Part shown: positions 48,497-58,140 of the stretch, in pieces
Position numbering within the stretch: position 1 is the first letter of the stretch
Layout of the letters: each line of letters opens with the position of its first letter
Source: Mycobacterium stomatepiae
GTDB taxonomy: Bacteria > Actinomycetota > Actinomycetes > Mycobacteriales > Mycobacteriaceae
Direction: 5' to 3'
NCBI RefSeq assembly: GCF_010731715.1
Contig: NZ_AP022587.1
Location: 2,852,001-2,916,000 of the forward strand
DNA: 64,000 nt
Notes under the pieces: model-generated
What the model was told of the DNA's origin: nothing
Database searches by the model: none
What the model saw: the letters and a program-made list of their open reading frames with translations, nothing else
Translations under genes and position numbers: made by a program

Positions 48497-50219
48497 TGTT
48501 GCATTTCTCCTTAACGGTCGGAATCTCGTCGATAGCAAGGGTTTCGGTCTTCGCCGCGGTGAGAAAGGGCGCGAACGGTGGGATCTCGTCGGCGGCGCAC
48601 TCGACGCTGACCACCGCCGGGCCGTCGATGTCGAGCGCCGTGCCCATCGCGGCGGCGAGTCCTTTGGAGTCGCTCACGTCGAGCGACGTGAGGCCCGGGA
48701 ACATGGCGGCCAGCCCGGCGCCGAGCCGGCTAGGCCGAAACCGGTTGTAGCTGTATAAGTTTTCGTAGAACAGCTGCTCGCGGGTTACACACATGGCGTG
48801 CGCATTGTTGTTGAACAACACGAAGGTCACCGGCAGTCGGTACTGCACCGCGGTGTGCACCTCCATGCCGTGCATGAAAAACGCTCCATCGCCGGCGATC
48901 ACCACGGTGCGCCCGCTCGGCCGTCCGCTGTTGGCCCGCCCGAAAGCCATTCCGATGCCGGCTCCGAAGCTATAGCCCATGCCGCCCATGCCTAGTGCGA
49001 CCGTGAACCTGCCGCCCCGCCGGGCGGGCAGGTAGTGCACGGCAGACGCACCGGTGTTGCCCGCATCGACCACGATGTCGGCGCCGTCGGGCAGGACGCG
49101 GTCAAGCACCGCCATCGCATCGCGGTAGCGCAGGCCTTCGCCAAACCAAGACGGGGGCGTCAATTCGGAGCGAGACACGGCGTCGGGCACCCGCACGCCG
49201 GTCGGGCGCCCGGAGCCGGACAGGGCATGAGTCAGCATCCGCAGCGAGCCACGCAGGTCGTCGGTGTGGACATGGGTGCATGGAACATAAGGCCGCGCAG
49301 CGCCGATCGAGACGGTACGCACCGCCGACAGGACGTCGTCGAGCCCGGCGCGGGCCGTGACCGACAGCCGGGTACCGACGACGAGGCACACCGCGCTGGC
49401 GGCCACCGCGTCGGCGACACCCGGGTGGCCCATCACTCCGGTGACTCCCAATGCGGACGACGATCCCAATCCTGGTGTGTCGGAAGCGTCTTTGGCATCC
49501 GGCACGGTGGCCACCCGGGCCCGCAGCAATGCGCGCAACTCCTCGAGCTCGGCGCGTGCGTTGTCGCGGGCCACCTGCTCGCCGGCGATGATGGTGATCG
49601 GTCCGGTGGCATTGCGCAGCACCGGAATGATCGGCTGCGGGTTTCCGATCGGCCGCGGGTCGTTACCGATGCCGCCGCAGCGGTCGGTGTAAACGAGCGC
49701 CTGCTGAATATCCTTGGGCAGCAACAAGACTGCCGGACCCCCGGTGCGCGCCGCGGCGATGGCCCGGGATAGCGCCGCACCGATGTCGGCCGGCCGCAGC
49801 ACCCGCTCGCAGGACAGCGAAACCGCGGCGAAAACCGCCTCGGCGTTCAGTGAACCGTTGTTGCCGCTGGTGTCCTGAAAGCTGCCGCATCCGTCCATCG
49901 TCATCGGGGCCTGACCGACCAGCGCCAGCACCGGGACCCGGCTCGTCAGCGACTCCCCAAGGCCCGCTACAAGATTCAGCGCACCGCCGCCGGACGTCGC
50001 GGCCACCACGCCCAGCCCGGCGCCGCTGCGGCTGTATCCGTCGGCCATCGTGGCGGCAGAGAACTCGTGCTTGGCCAGGACGGCCATGATGCCGGACCGG
50101 AAATATGCAGCGTCGTAAAGGTCTTCGATGTTGGCGCCGTCCACACCGAAGATGTGGTCGACGCCGATTGACGTGAGGCCTTCGACGATGTGGTCGACAA
50201 CGCGGTATTTCCGGGGCAT
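48477..50219 (-). CDS. Thiamine-diphosphate-dependent enzyme (acetolactate synthase/decarboxylase family)
   Basis: 580 residues from ATG 50219, with AGGTGAG upstream. Three-domain ThDP layout: the N-terminal PYR domain has catalytic Glu52 (AKHEFSAATMADGYSR), a central domain follows, and the C-terminal PP domain has the GDGAFFMHGMEVHTA ... FNNNAHAM metal/ThDP-binding motif. It resembles acetolactate synthase and pyruvate or indolepyruvate decarboxylases. No regulatory subunit is nearby, so a specialised carboligase or decarboxylase is more likely than branched-chain amino acid synthesis. It is the first gene of the four-gene cassette, 73 bases downstream of rslA. Confidence 0.85.
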   Translation of the reverse strand: MPRKYRVVDHIVEGLTSIGVDHIFGVDGANIEDLYDAAYFRSGIMAVLAKHEFSAATMADGYSRSGAGLGVVAATSGGGALNLVAGLGESLTSRVPVLALVGQAPMTMDGCGSFQDTSGNNGSLNAEAVFAAVSLSCERVLRPADIGAALSRAIAAARTGGPAVLLLPKDIQQALVYTDRCGGIGNDPRPIGNPQPIIPVLRNATGPITIIAGEQVARDNARAELEELRALLRARVATVPDAKDASDTPGLGSSSALGVTGVMGHPGVADAVAASAVCLVVGTRLSVTARAGLDDVLSAVRTVSIGAARPYVPCTHVHTDDLRGSLRMLTHALSGSGRPTGVRVPDAVSRSELTPPSWFGEGLRYRDAMAVLDRVLPDGADIVVDAGNTGASAVHYLPARRGGRFTVALGMGGMGYSFGAGIGMAFGRANSGRPSGRTVVIAGDGAFFMHGMEVHTAVQYRLPVTFVLFNNNAHAMCVTREQLFYENLYSYNRFRPSRLGAGLAAMFPGLTSLDVSDSKGLAAAMGTALDIDGPAVVSVECAADEIPPFAPFLTAAKTETLAIDEIPTVKEKCNNVAASA

Positions 50220-50260
50220 CTGCTCACCTAAGTTCGATTGAGACGATGCCTATGGCACGA

Positions 50261-50287
50261 GTCAGGTGAGCCGCCGGTTCACCTGAC
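50261..50287. promoter_or_regulatory. Interrupted palindrome upstream of the ThDP cassette
   Basis: GTCAGGTGA (50261-50269) and TCACCTGAC (50279-50287) are perfect inverted repeats around a 9-base spacer. They lie five bases after the rslA stop and about 40 bases before the ThDP gene start. No T-tract follows, so a protein-binding operator is as likely as a terminator. A candidate binder is the MarR-family protein encoded at the far end of the cassette. Confidence 0.5.
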
Positions 50288-50292
50288 GGGTA

Positions 50293-51063
50293 TTACAGCG
50301 AACGTTGCAACAAAACCTGACCGCTATCGGCGGCGACCACCTGCACGGCGGCGATCTGCTCGATCGGCGTCGAGATGCTCGCGGCGGGCGTCGCGGTGTG
50401 GCCGGGTTCGGCCACCCAGGTCGCCAACCGGGTCTGGCTGCCGTCGCGACCGACCACAACCATCGCCAACGTGTCGTGGTGCGCGTACGGCGGAGCCAGA
50501 CAAACGCATCTCAAGTTGATCGACGTCCCCCAGTGCTGGCTGGAGATCTGCACCGTCGACGTCAGCAGGTTGGTACCCACCTGCGCCATCTCCGACGACG
50601 CGGCCACCGACTGGACGGGCGCCGCCGACGGGCTGTGACCCTGAATGCCGACGAACACTCCAACCGCCAGCACCGCGGCCGCGGCGGACGAGGCCACCCA
50701 GGTGATCACCCGGGTGCGCCGCCGGCGCCAGGCCACCTTCGCCAGCAATGACGGCAGTAGCTCGGGCGAGGGCTCCGGGGTCACCGGTGGGATGTCGCCG
50801 GACTTCGCGATCGCGGCGACTTCTTCGCTATCAAGCTGCGAAAGCAGGGCCGGCACGCCACTGAGTTCAGCGACGGCCTCCCGGCACGCGGCGCAGTGCA
50901 CCATGTGCTCTTCGAATTCGCGGCGGTCGACCGACGACAGCGAACCCAGCACGTATGCGGCATCCCACATCGCGTAGCGGTGGCTGTCACCCATGATCAG
51001 ACCAAAGACCTCGTTGTCGCCGGGCGGGCCAACACCTGGTATCGGCGTCTTCATTTCATCCAT
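50293..51063 (-). CDS. rslA: Anti-sigma factor RslA (zinc-associated, membrane)
   Basis: 256 residues. The cytoplasmic ZAS motif is His53-x3-Cys57-x2-Cys60 (HMVHCAAC), after AMWDAAYVLGSLSSVDRREFE. One membrane helix lies near residues 118-142 (VITWVASSAAAAVLAVGVFVGI). The periplasmic domain (NLRCVCLAPPYAHHDTLAMVVVGRDGSQTRLATW) closely resembles H37Rv RslA as recalled. It holds SigL inactive until an oxidative or cell-envelope signal. It starts 70 bases after sigL on the same strand. Confidence 0.93.
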   Translation of the reverse strand: MDEMKTPIPGVGPPGDNEVFGLIMGDSHRYAMWDAAYVLGSLSSVDRREFEEHMVHCAACREAVAELSGVPALLSQLDSEEVAAIAKSGDIPPVTPEPSPELLPSLLAKVAWRRRRTRVITWVASSAAAAVLAVGVFVGIQGHSPSAAPVQSVAASSEMAQVGTNLLTSTVQISSQHWGTSINLRCVCLAPPYAHHDTLAMVVVGRDGSQTRLATWVAEPGHTATPAASISTPIEQIAAVQVVAADSGQVLLQRSL

Positions 51064-51133
51064 CTCCTGTCACCCTTCAAGCATTCGGAGCCGATGACCA
51101 CACGGATTGGTGCCTTGCGAAGGCGTCGCGCTG

Positions 51134-51679
51134 TCATCGTGTAACTCCGAGTTCCTGCAGAGTGAGCCGCAAAGCCCGCACGGCATAGTGTAGCCGCGAC
51201 TTCACGGTTCCTTCGGCAATGTCAAGGTCCGCAGCAATCTGTGCGGTGGTCCATCCGCGGTAGTAGGACCGCTCGATGACGGCAGCGTGTTCCGCGGACA
51301 GTTGCGTCATCGCATCAGCGATCAGCAACCGGTCCAGCGCCGCGTTGACCTCGTCGGGGGTGGCCTGCTCCGGCGCTCCCTCTTCGTCCAGCGAGCCGAC
51401 CACGTTGCGATAGCGGGCGCTGCGTCGGTCGTCGATGATCATGTTTCGGGCAACGGTGAACAGCCAGGCACGCGCCGATCGCTCGGTGTCACCCACCACT
51501 TCCGGGTGCTGCCAGGCACGGAGCAGCGTTTCCTGAACGACGTCCTCGGCGTGCGCGGCATCGCCGGTCAGCCGTAGCGCATAGCGCCACAGGACAGCGG
51601 CGTGCTCGTCGTAGAGCGCCTTCATCAACTCAGCTTCTGCCGCCCCGGACGCCCTCCAAGTACCTGCGCCACGAGCCAC
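51134..51679 (-). CDS. sigL: ECF sigma factor SigL
   Basis: 181 residues from GTG 51679, with a strong AGGAGGTG just upstream. Region 2 (LMKALYDEHAAVLWRYALRLTGDAAHAEDVVQETLLRAW, ARAWLFTVARNMIIDDRR) and region 4 (LSAEHAAVIERSYYRGWTTAQIAADLDIAEGTVKSRLHYAVRAL) are complete. It is partnered with rslA. In H37Rv SigL controls polyketide and secreted-protein genes (known), which makes the biosynthetic cassette downstream a natural candidate target (inference). Confidence 0.93.
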   Translation of the reverse strand: MARGAGTWRASGAAEAELMKALYDEHAAVLWRYALRLTGDAAHAEDVVQETLLRAWQHPEVVGDTERSARAWLFTVARNMIIDDRRSARYRNVVGSLDEEGAPEQATPDEVNAALDRLLIADAMTQLSAEHAAVIERSYYRGWTTAQIAADLDIAEGTVKSRLHYAVRALRLTLQELGVTR

Positions 51680-51719
51680 TCGATCACCTCCTGCCCATTG
51701 ACACGAGTGGAGTAGGCGT

Positions 51720-52532
51720 TTAGTTCGAGATTTCGCTCTGGGTGAGAATCCGGGGTCCGTCGGCGGTGACCGCCACGGTGTGCTCCCAGTGCGCCGCGCG
51801 CGATCCGTCGGTGGTGGTGACCGTCCAGTCGTCGTCGAGCACCCGCGTTTTTCCTGTTCCGAGGGTCAACATCGGCTCGATGGCCAGCACCGAACCGGGG
51901 GCCAGCAGCGGTCCGCGGCCCGGAGCCCCCTCGTTGGGCAGGAACGGGTCCATGTGCATCTGCCGGCCGATGCCGTGGCCGCCGTAGCCCTCGACGATGC
52001 CGAACGCGCGGCGGTGGCGATGCTCGGCCGCACGCGTTCCCATTTCGATGGCGTGCGCGACGTCGGTCAACCGGTTACCGGGGATCATCGCCGCGATGCC
52101 GGCCTCCAACGACTCTCGGGTAGCCGCGGACAGTGCTTCGTCGTTGGGATCGAGCGCCCCGACCCCGAACGTGATCGCCGCGTCGCCGTGCCAGCCCCGC
52201 AGGATCGCGCCGCAGTCGATGGACACCAGGTCGCCGGGGGCCAATAGCTCCGCGGCGGAGGGGATGCCATGCACCACTCGGTCGTTCACCGACGCACAGA
52301 TCGACGCCGGATAGCCGTGATAACCCAGGAACGACGGCGTCGCGCCGGCCTCCCGGATTACCGACTCGGCGATTTCGTCCAGGCTCAGGGTCGACACCCC
52401 GGCGACGGCGGCCGCGTGCACCGCCTGCAGCGCGGCGGCGACCGCGCCACCGGCCGCGGCCATCGCGTCGAGTTCGCCGGGGCTGCGCTGCGGCACTACC
52501 TTGCGACTACGCAGCCGCGCCAGCGCGCGCAT
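51720..52532 (-). CDS. map: Methionine aminopeptidase type I
   Basis: 270 residues from ATG 52532, two bases after the adk stop. It removes the initiator Met. Metal ligands are visible: Asp in [20 protein letters not shown] (two Asp), His in [11 protein letters not shown], Glu in [10 protein letters not shown], and a final Glu in [10 protein letters not shown]. It is the short form without the SH3-like N-terminal extension. It belongs to the secY-adk-map unit, and sigL follows 40 bases later. Confidence 0.94.
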   Translation of the reverse strand: MRALARLRSRKVVPQRSPGELDAMAAAGGAVAAALQAVHAAAVAGVSTLSLDEIAESVIREAGATPSFLGYHGYPASICASVNDRVVHGIPSAAELLAPGDLVSIDCGAILRGWHGDAAITFGVGALDPNDEALSAATRESLEAGIAAMIPGNRLTDVAHAIEMGTRAAEHRHRRAFGIVEGYGGHGIGRQMHMDPFLPNEGAPGRGPLLAPGSVLAIEPMLTLGTGKTRVLDDDWTVTTTDGSRAAHWEHTVAVTADGPRILTQSEISN

Positions 52533-52534
52533 CG

Positions 52535-53080
52535 TTACTTGCCCAGTGCTCGCAGCGCGCGGGCGAATACCTCGTCCAACGATCCGATGGCGTCGACGGT
52601 CTTCAATTGGTCGCGGTAGTACTCCAGCAGCGGCGCGGTTTCGTCGCGATAGACCTTGAACCGGTTGAGGATGACGTCCTCGGTGTCGTCTGCGCGGCCG
52701 CGGCCCTTGAGCCGCTGCAACAGCTCGTCCTCGGACACCCGGAACTCCAGCACCGCGTCGATGTCGGTGCCACGGCGTCCGAGCATGTCGTGCAGCGCTT
52801 TGGCCTGCTCGATCGAGCGCGGGTATCCGTCCAGGATGAAGCCGCCGGCCGTGTCCGGGTCGTTCAGCCGGTCATCGACGAGCTGGTTGGTCAGGTCGGA
52901 GGGCACCAGGTCGCCGGCATCCAGATAGCGCTTGGCCTCCAGGCCCAGCTTGGTGCCCTGGCCGATGTTGCTGCGGAACAGATCCCCGGTGGAGATCTGC
53001 GGAATCCCGAGCTTCTCGCTGAGTTTCTCCGACTGTGTACCTTTACCCGCCCCCGGTGGCCCCAGCAAAACGACTCTCAC
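52535..53080 (-). CDS. adk: Adenylate kinase
   Basis: 181 residues, the short form without a zinc lid, as usual in mycobacteria. P-loop [10 protein letters not shown] (residues 7-16), nucleotide-binding [10 protein letters not shown], and [11 protein letters not shown] are present, as are the short-lid residues [16 protein letters not shown]. The start overlaps the secY stop by four bases (ATGA). Confidence 0.95.
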   Translation of the reverse strand: MRVVLLGPPGAGKGTQSEKLSEKLGIPQISTGDLFRSNIGQGTKLGLEAKRYLDAGDLVPSDLTNQLVDDRLNDPDTAGGFILDGYPRSIEQAKALHDMLGRRGTDIDAVLEFRVSEDELLQRLKGRGRADDTEDVILNRFKVYRDETAPLLEYYRDQLKTVDAIGSLDEVFARALRALGK

Positions 53081-54402
53081 TTGAGGAACCCTTCGTAGTT
53101 GCGCTGCATCAGCTGACTCTCGATCTGTTTGACCGTATCCAACCCGACGCCAATCATGATCAGAACCGCCGTACCACCGAACGGCAGGTTCTGCACCGCC
53201 CCGGCGTTTCCGATCTGCAGGAACAGGTTGGGCAGCACCGCGATCGCACCGAGGTAGATCGAGCCCGGAAGCGTGATCCTGCTCAGCACGAAACGCAGAT
53301 AGTCGGCGGTGGGCTTGCCCGGCCGAATGCCGGGGATGAAGCCGCCGAACTTCTTCATTTCGTCAGCGCGCTCGTCGGGGTTGAAGGTGATCGATACATA
53401 GAAGTACGTGAAGAAGATGATGAGACCGAAATAGATGCCGATGTAGACCGGATCGCTCGGGTCGGACAGGTAGGTGCCGACGAACTTGTCCCACCAGCTG
53501 TTGCCCACGCCGCCGCTACCGCTGCGGATCAACTGGGTGATCAGGTGCGGAATGTAGATCAGCGACGACGCGAAGATGACCGGGATAACGCCGGCCTGGT
53601 TGACCTTGAGCGGCAGATACGTCGAGGTCCCGCCGTACATCCGGCGGCCCACCATGCGCTTGGCGTATTGCACCGGGATGCGGCGCTGGCCCTGCTCGAC
53701 GAACACCACGCCGACGATGATCAGTAGCGCGGCGAGCAGCACGGCGGTGAAGATCATCCCGCCGCGGCTGTCCAGGATCGTCTTGCCTTCGGACGGAATG
53801 CGGGCGGCGATGCCGACGAAGATCAGCAGCGACATTCCGTTGCCGATGCCGCGCTCGGTGATCAGTTCACCCATCCACATCACCAGCGCCGCGCCACTGG
53901 TCATCACCAGCACGATGACGACCAGCGTGAAGATGCTCTGGTCGGCGATGATGTCCAGCGAGCAGCCCTGCAGTAGGCCGCCGTTGGCCGCCAGCGCCAC
54001 GATGCTGGTGGCCTGCAGGATCGCCAGGGCAATCGCCAGGTAGCGCGTGTACTGCGTCATCTTGGCCTGGCCGGACTGGCCTTCCTTGCGCAGTTCCTCG
54101 AACCGCGGAATGACCACGGTGAGCAGCTGCACGATGATGCTGGCGGTGATGTAGGGCATTACGCCCACCGCGAACACCGTCAGCTTGAGCAGCGCGCCTC
54201 CGGAAAACAGGTTGATCAGCGAGTAGATCTGGCCGGCTTCGCCACCGCTGGCCTCTTTAATGCACTGCTGCACGTTCGGGAAATTGACGCCGGGCGACGG
54301 CAATGCGGCGCCGACGCGATACAGCACGACAATGCCAAGCGTGAAGAGGATCTTCCGTCTCAAGTCGACTGTTCGCAGCGACGAGATGAAAGCCGAAAGC
54401 AC
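53077..54402 (-). CDS. secY: Preprotein translocase subunit SecY
   Basis: 441 residues with ten membrane segments. It begins [31 protein letters not shown]. The cytoplasmic loops needed for SecA and ribosome contact ([37 protein letters not shown]) are conserved. It forms the core Sec channel. It is first gene of the secY-adk-map set here; the upstream ribosomal genes expected at its 5' side are not in this orientation, and methyltransferase genes diverge instead. Confidence 0.96.
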   Translation of the reverse strand: MLSAFISSLRTVDLRRKILFTLGIVVLYRVGAALPSPGVNFPNVQQCIKEASGGEAGQIYSLINLFSGGALLKLTVFAVGVMPYITASIIVQLLTVVIPRFEELRKEGQSGQAKMTQYTRYLAIALAILQATSIVALAANGGLLQGCSLDIIADQSIFTLVVIVLVMTSGAALVMWMGELITERGIGNGMSLLIFVGIAARIPSEGKTILDSRGGMIFTAVLLAALLIIVGVVFVEQGQRRIPVQYAKRMVGRRMYGGTSTYLPLKVNQAGVIPVIFASSLIYIPHLITQLIRSGSGGVGNSWWDKFVGTYLSDPSDPVYIGIYFGLIIFFTYFYVSITFNPDERADEMKKFGGFIPGIRPGKPTADYLRFVLSRITLPGSIYLGAIAVLPNLFLQIGNAGAVQNLPFGGTAVLIMIGVGLDTVKQIESQLMQRNYEGFLK

Positions 54403-54658
54403 TTCTATCCTCCTGCGCGGCCGGGGGGGTCATCCTGCGTTACGCGCGCTCAACACCCGCAGGCCATGACGTACGGCGTCACGCGTCAAATCGTGTACGA
54501 GACTAACAGCTGGTGGGACCAGATCCTTAAAAGGGCGTCATGGAGCCTTACCAACTGCGCTCAAAAATTCAGGAAGCGGACAGCCACGAGGCGTAGAGTT
54601 TTGTCAGCTCGTTGCATTTGCTAAGTATCAAAGCTGCTGCTGACGGTTGAGGAGCACC

Positions 54659-55570
54659 ATGACACGCACTGACCAAGACAGTTGGGATCTGGCCTCGAGC
54701 GTCGGCGCCACGGCCACGATGGTCGCCGCGGCCCGCGCGGTGGCCAGCAACGAGGAGAACCCGATCATCAACGACCCGTTCGCGGCTCCACTGGTACGGG
54801 CGGTCGGGCTGGATTTCTTCACCCGGGTGGTCGACGGCAAGCTGACCGCGGCCGAAACGCCCGAGGGCGGCCAGGGAGACCTGCGGGTCGAGACCGACTC
54901 GATCGCGGTGCGCACTCGCTTCTTCGACGATTTCTTCCTCAATGCCGGACGCGACGGGATCCGCCAGGCGGTGATTCTGGCCGCCGGGCTCGACGCCCGC
55001 GCCTACCGGCTGCCCTGGCCGAACGGCAGCGTGGTCTACGAGGTCGATCAGCCTCAAGTCATCGAGTTCAAGACCACCACGATGTCGACCCTGGGCGCCG
55101 CACCGTCCGTCGAGCGGCGCACCGTCAGCGTCGATCTTCGCGATGACTGGCCGGCGGCCTTGCGCAGCAGCGGGTTCGACGTGACCCAGCCGACGTCGTG
55201 GAGCGCCGAGGGCTTACTGATGTATCTGCCCCCCGACGCACAGGACCGGCTCTTCGACAACATCACATCGCTGTCCGCGCCCGGAAGCATGCTGGCGACC
55301 GAATTTCATCCGCCGTCCGAGACGACGATGTCGCAGCGAGCCCAGGAATTCAACCAGCGCTGGCTCAACCTGGGCTGCGACATCGACCTGTCTCAATTGT
55401 TCTTCGACGGCGAGCGCAGCGACGTTGTCGAGTACCTGAACGGCCATGGCTGGCAGGTGAGTTCGCGGCCTCGGCGCGAGCTGTTTGCCGATTACGGCCG
55501 CGACTTCCACGACAGCGAGGCACTGTCCCAACTGCGCAACATCGTCTCCGTTACCGCAACTCTCAGTTAG
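54659..55570 (+). CDS. SAM-dependent methyltransferase, tandem copy 1 (Rv0731c/Rv0726c family)
   Basis: 303 residues from ATG 54659 ([20 protein letters not shown]), preceded by GAGGAG. A TTG 12 bases earlier is rejected. It belongs to the mycobacterial class I methyltransferase family expanded in this genus. SAM-binding motif [17 protein letters not shown], then [13 protein letters not shown], the DLRDDWPAALRSSGFD segment and [17 protein letters not shown]. Substrate unknown, with lipid or small-molecule O-methylation often suggested. It is divergent from secY. Confidence 0.88.
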   Translation: MTRTDQDSWDLASSVGATATMVAAARAVASNEENPIINDPFAAPLVRAVGLDFFTRVVDGKLTAAETPEGGQGDLRVETDSIAVRTRFFDDFFLNAGRDGIRQAVILAAGLDARAYRLPWPNGSVVYEVDQPQVIEFKTTTMSTLGAAPSVERRTVSVDLRDDWPAALRSSGFDVTQPTSWSAEGLLMYLPPDAQDRLFDNITSLSAPGSMLATEFHPPSETTMSQRAQEFNQRWLNLGCDIDLSQLFFDGERSDVVEYLNGHGWQVSSRPRRELFADYGRDFHDSEALSQLRNIVSVTATLS

Positions 55571-55579
55571 GAGCGTCGT

Positions 55580-56503
55580 ATGACGAATACCGACAGCAAG
55601 CGATTCGACGGGGACAGCTGGGATTTGGCCTCCAGCGTGGGCGCCACCGCCACCGCGGTCGCCGCCCGCCGCGCCATGGCGTCCAAGGGCCCCAACCCGC
55701 TCATAGACGATCCCTTCGCCGAGCCGCTGGTCAACGCCGTCGGCGTGGATGCCTTCATCCGGATGATGAACGGCCAGGTGGAAGCCCCCGAGGAAGATCC
55801 CGCTTTCACCCCGCAGCGGCTTAGCGAGGGCATGGCTGTGCGCACCCGGTATTTCGACACCTTCTTTCTCGAGGCCGCCGAGGCCGGTGCGCGCCAGGCG
55901 GTCATCCTCGCGTCCGGGCTCGACACCCGCGCATACCGGCTGCCCTGGCCGGACGGCACCGTGCTCTTCGAGATCGATCAGCCGCAGGTGATCGAGTTCA
56001 AGACCCGCACGCTGGCCGATCTCGGGGCGGCCCCCACCGTCGATCGCCGCACGGTCGCGATCGACCTGCGCGACGACTGGGTAACTGCGCTGCGCGGCAA
56101 CGGATTCGACTCGACCCAGCCGACGGCCTGGATCGCCGAGGGACTGCTCGGATACCTGCCGCCGGACGCCCAGGATCGGCTGTTCGACAACATCACCGCG
56201 CTGTCGGCGCCCGGCAGCCGCATCGGCACCGGCTACGTCCCGGACATGCGTGACCGCGTCGAGAAGCGGGGTCGCGAGATGAGCGAACGCTGGCGCCGGA
56301 TGGGCCTGAACCTCAACTGGTCCGAACTGGTCTACACCGGTGAGCGCAACGACGTGGCGACGTACCTTGCCGAACGCGGCTGGCAGACGACGGTGCGCGG
56401 CACGCCGGAGATGTACGCGCAGAACGGTTTTGAGTTTCCCACCGAACCGTCCATGGTCGCCTTCGGCGACATCAAATACCTATCGGCGACCCTAGGAGGC
56501 TGA
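55580..56503 (+). CDS. SAM-dependent methyltransferase, tandem copy 2
   Basis: 307 residues from ATG 55580, nine bases after copy 1. Same family: [51 protein letters not shown] and [20 protein letters not shown]. It differs from copy 1 mainly in the C-terminal third ([22 protein letters not shown]), where the substrate pocket is expected. It is probably one transcript with copies 1 and 3. Confidence 0.88.
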   Translation: MTNTDSKRFDGDSWDLASSVGATATAVAARRAMASKGPNPLIDDPFAEPLVNAVGVDAFIRMMNGQVEAPEEDPAFTPQRLSEGMAVRTRYFDTFFLEAAEAGARQAVILASGLDTRAYRLPWPDGTVLFEIDQPQVIEFKTRTLADLGAAPTVDRRTVAIDLRDDWVTALRGNGFDSTQPTAWIAEGLLGYLPPDAQDRLFDNITALSAPGSRIGTGYVPDMRDRVEKRGREMSERWRRMGLNLNWSELVYTGERNDVATYLAERGWQTTVRGTPEMYAQNGFEFPTEPSMVAFGDIKYLSATLGG

Positions 56504-56505
56504 AC

Positions 56506-57435
56506 ATGACCCGCACCGACCAAGACACCTGGGACCTGGCTTCGAGCGTGGGGGCGACCGCGACCTGGGTCGCGGCTTGCCGGGCTCTTGCCGGCAAACA
56601 AACAGGCGCCCTGATCGACGATCCATTCGCCGATCCGCTGGTGCGTGCGGTGGGTGCGGATTTCTTCATCAAAGTGCTCGACGGCGAAATTACCGATGAG
56701 ACAGGCGGTCTCGACCCCGAAGCCGACCCCGACGCGGAATTCAACCTGCAGCGGATGGTCAACATGATGGCCGTGCGCACCCGCTATTTCGACGACTTCT
56801 TCACCGACGCGACCGCCGCGGGCATCCGCCAGGTCGTCATCCTGGCCTCCGGCCTGGACTCGCGCCCCTACCGGCTGGCCTGGCCCGCGGGCACGGTCGT
56901 TTACGAGATCGATCAGCCCGCGGTCATCGAGTTCAAGACCAACGCGTTGTCGCAATTGGGTGCCGAACCCACCGCGGAGCGCCGGACCGTTGCCGTCGAC
57001 CTGCGCGATGATTGGCTAAACGCGTTGCGCCAAGCCGGTTTTGACGAGGCAAAGCCCGCCGCATGGAGCGCCGAGGGCCTGCTGATGTACCTGCCTCCGG
57101 AGGCGCAGGATCGGTTGTTCGACGCCATCACCACGCTGAGCGCACCCGGCAGCCGGCTGGCGACCGAGTACCACCGTGACGGCATGCCACTGCTCGAGAA
57201 GCGCGCCAAGGCGATGGCCAAGCGCTGGGGGCAATTCGGCTTCGATACCGACGTGTCGGCGCTCGTCTATCACGGTGAGCGCACGCCGGCCGCGGATTAC
57301 CTGAGCGCGGCCGGGTGGCAGGTCACGGTGCGCACCCGCGCCGATCAGTTCGCTGAGGCCGGGCTGCCCGTCCCGTCCGGCGAAGCCCACAAGGCGCTGG
57401 ACAACCACATTTCGGTGGTTGCGGTTTTGCAGTAG
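56506..57435 (+). CDS. SAM-dependent methyltransferase, tandem copy 3
   Basis: 309 residues from ATG 56506, two bases after copy 2 and preceded by AGGAGG inside the end of copy 2. It has the same motifs ([50 protein letters not shown]). An acidic insert near residue 70 ([13 protein letters not shown]) distinguishes it. The gene converges with the acetyltransferase, five bases apart. Confidence 0.88.
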   Translation: MTRTDQDTWDLASSVGATATWVAACRALAGKQTGALIDDPFADPLVRAVGADFFIKVLDGEITDETGGLDPEADPDAEFNLQRMVNMMAVRTRYFDDFFTDATAAGIRQVVILASGLDSRPYRLAWPAGTVVYEIDQPAVIEFKTNALSQLGAEPTAERRTVAVDLRDDWLNALRQAGFDEAKPAAWSAEGLLMYLPPEAQDRLFDAITTLSAPGSRLATEYHRDGMPLLEKRAKAMAKRWGQFGFDTDVSALVYHGERTPAADYLSAAGWQVTVRTRADQFAEAGLPVPSGEAHKALDNHISVVAVLQ

Positions 57436-57440
57436 CCGGT

Positions 57441-58106
57441 TTAGCCCGGTTTGGCCGCCGGCGCGCGAACCACCAACGGCACGGCGGGGAAACACCACGC
57501 CAGCTCGGAGCGCGACTTGCGCAGCACGGCGGTGCCGTAGCCCCGTTTGCGGTGGTCGGGGTGAATCCAGATCCGCACGTTGACTTCGCCGTGGGCGAGC
57601 TCGCCGAAGACCATCCCGACCTTCTCGCCGGAATCGATTGCGACGAACCAGGCGGCCTCTTCGTCGTCGACACGGCGCAGCGCCGCGCGAATCTCGTCGT
57701 CGAGGTCGCCGGCCGGCCCGCCGGAACCGTCGCCGGCGGCGCCGATCTCCTCGGTGCGGATCGCGAACAGCTCCCGGTCCTCGGCGGCCGAGAACGGCCG
57801 AAGCTCCAGGCTCTCCCCCGAGCTTGCCGGCCGCTCCCCGAGCGTGAAGCTCAGCTGCTTGTTCAGGTCTTCGAGTTCGGCGAGGATCTTGCGGCGCGAA
57901 TCGATGGTGAGCTGCTCGAAGCACATACCCATCACCGCTTCGGCGGCGAGGTGGGAGGTGTCGAGCAATGTGACGATTCCCTCGACCGCGGCTTCCTTGT
58001 TTTCCGACTCCACCACCACGTCGGCTATTTCATGCCGGCGTTCAAGAGCTTTCAACAGGGCGTCTGCTATCTCTCTGCGGGCGGCTTTGCGGTCCTGGTC
58101 AGTCAT
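57441..58106 (-). CDS. GNAT acetyltransferase with N-terminal helical domain (Rv0730-like)
   Basis: 221 residues. The C-terminal ~110 residues are a GNAT domain (WFVAIDSGEKVGMVFGELAHGEVNVRIWIHPDHRKRGYGTAVLRKSRSEL) with the acetyl-CoA pyrophosphate-binding RKRGYGTA. The N-terminal ~100 residues (DALLKALERRHEIADVV, VTLLDTSHLAAEAVMGMCFEQLTIDSRRKILAELEDLNKQL) are helical and resemble the coiled-coil region of DNA gyrase subunit A. Acceptor unknown. It lies between the methyltransferases and xylB, as in H37Rv. Confidence 0.8.
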   Translation of the reverse strand: MTDQDRKAARREIADALLKALERRHEIADVVVESENKEAAVEGIVTLLDTSHLAAEAVMGMCFEQLTIDSRRKILAELEDLNKQLSFTLGERPASSGESLELRPFSAAEDRELFAIRTEEIGAAGDGSGGPAGDLDDEIRAALRRVDDEEAAWFVAIDSGEKVGMVFGELAHGEVNVRIWIHPDHRKRGYGTAVLRKSRSELAWCFPAVPLVVRAPAAKPG

Positions 58107-58140
58107 TGCACCAGACTAGAACGCCAACCGAAGAACCGCG

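Noticed and set aside
48477..50219. ThDP enzyme as the housekeeping acetolactate synthase ilvB
   Set aside because: No ilvN or ilvC lies beside it, and the neighbours are a ketosynthase-like enzyme and an SRPBCC protein, so a specialised role is more likely.
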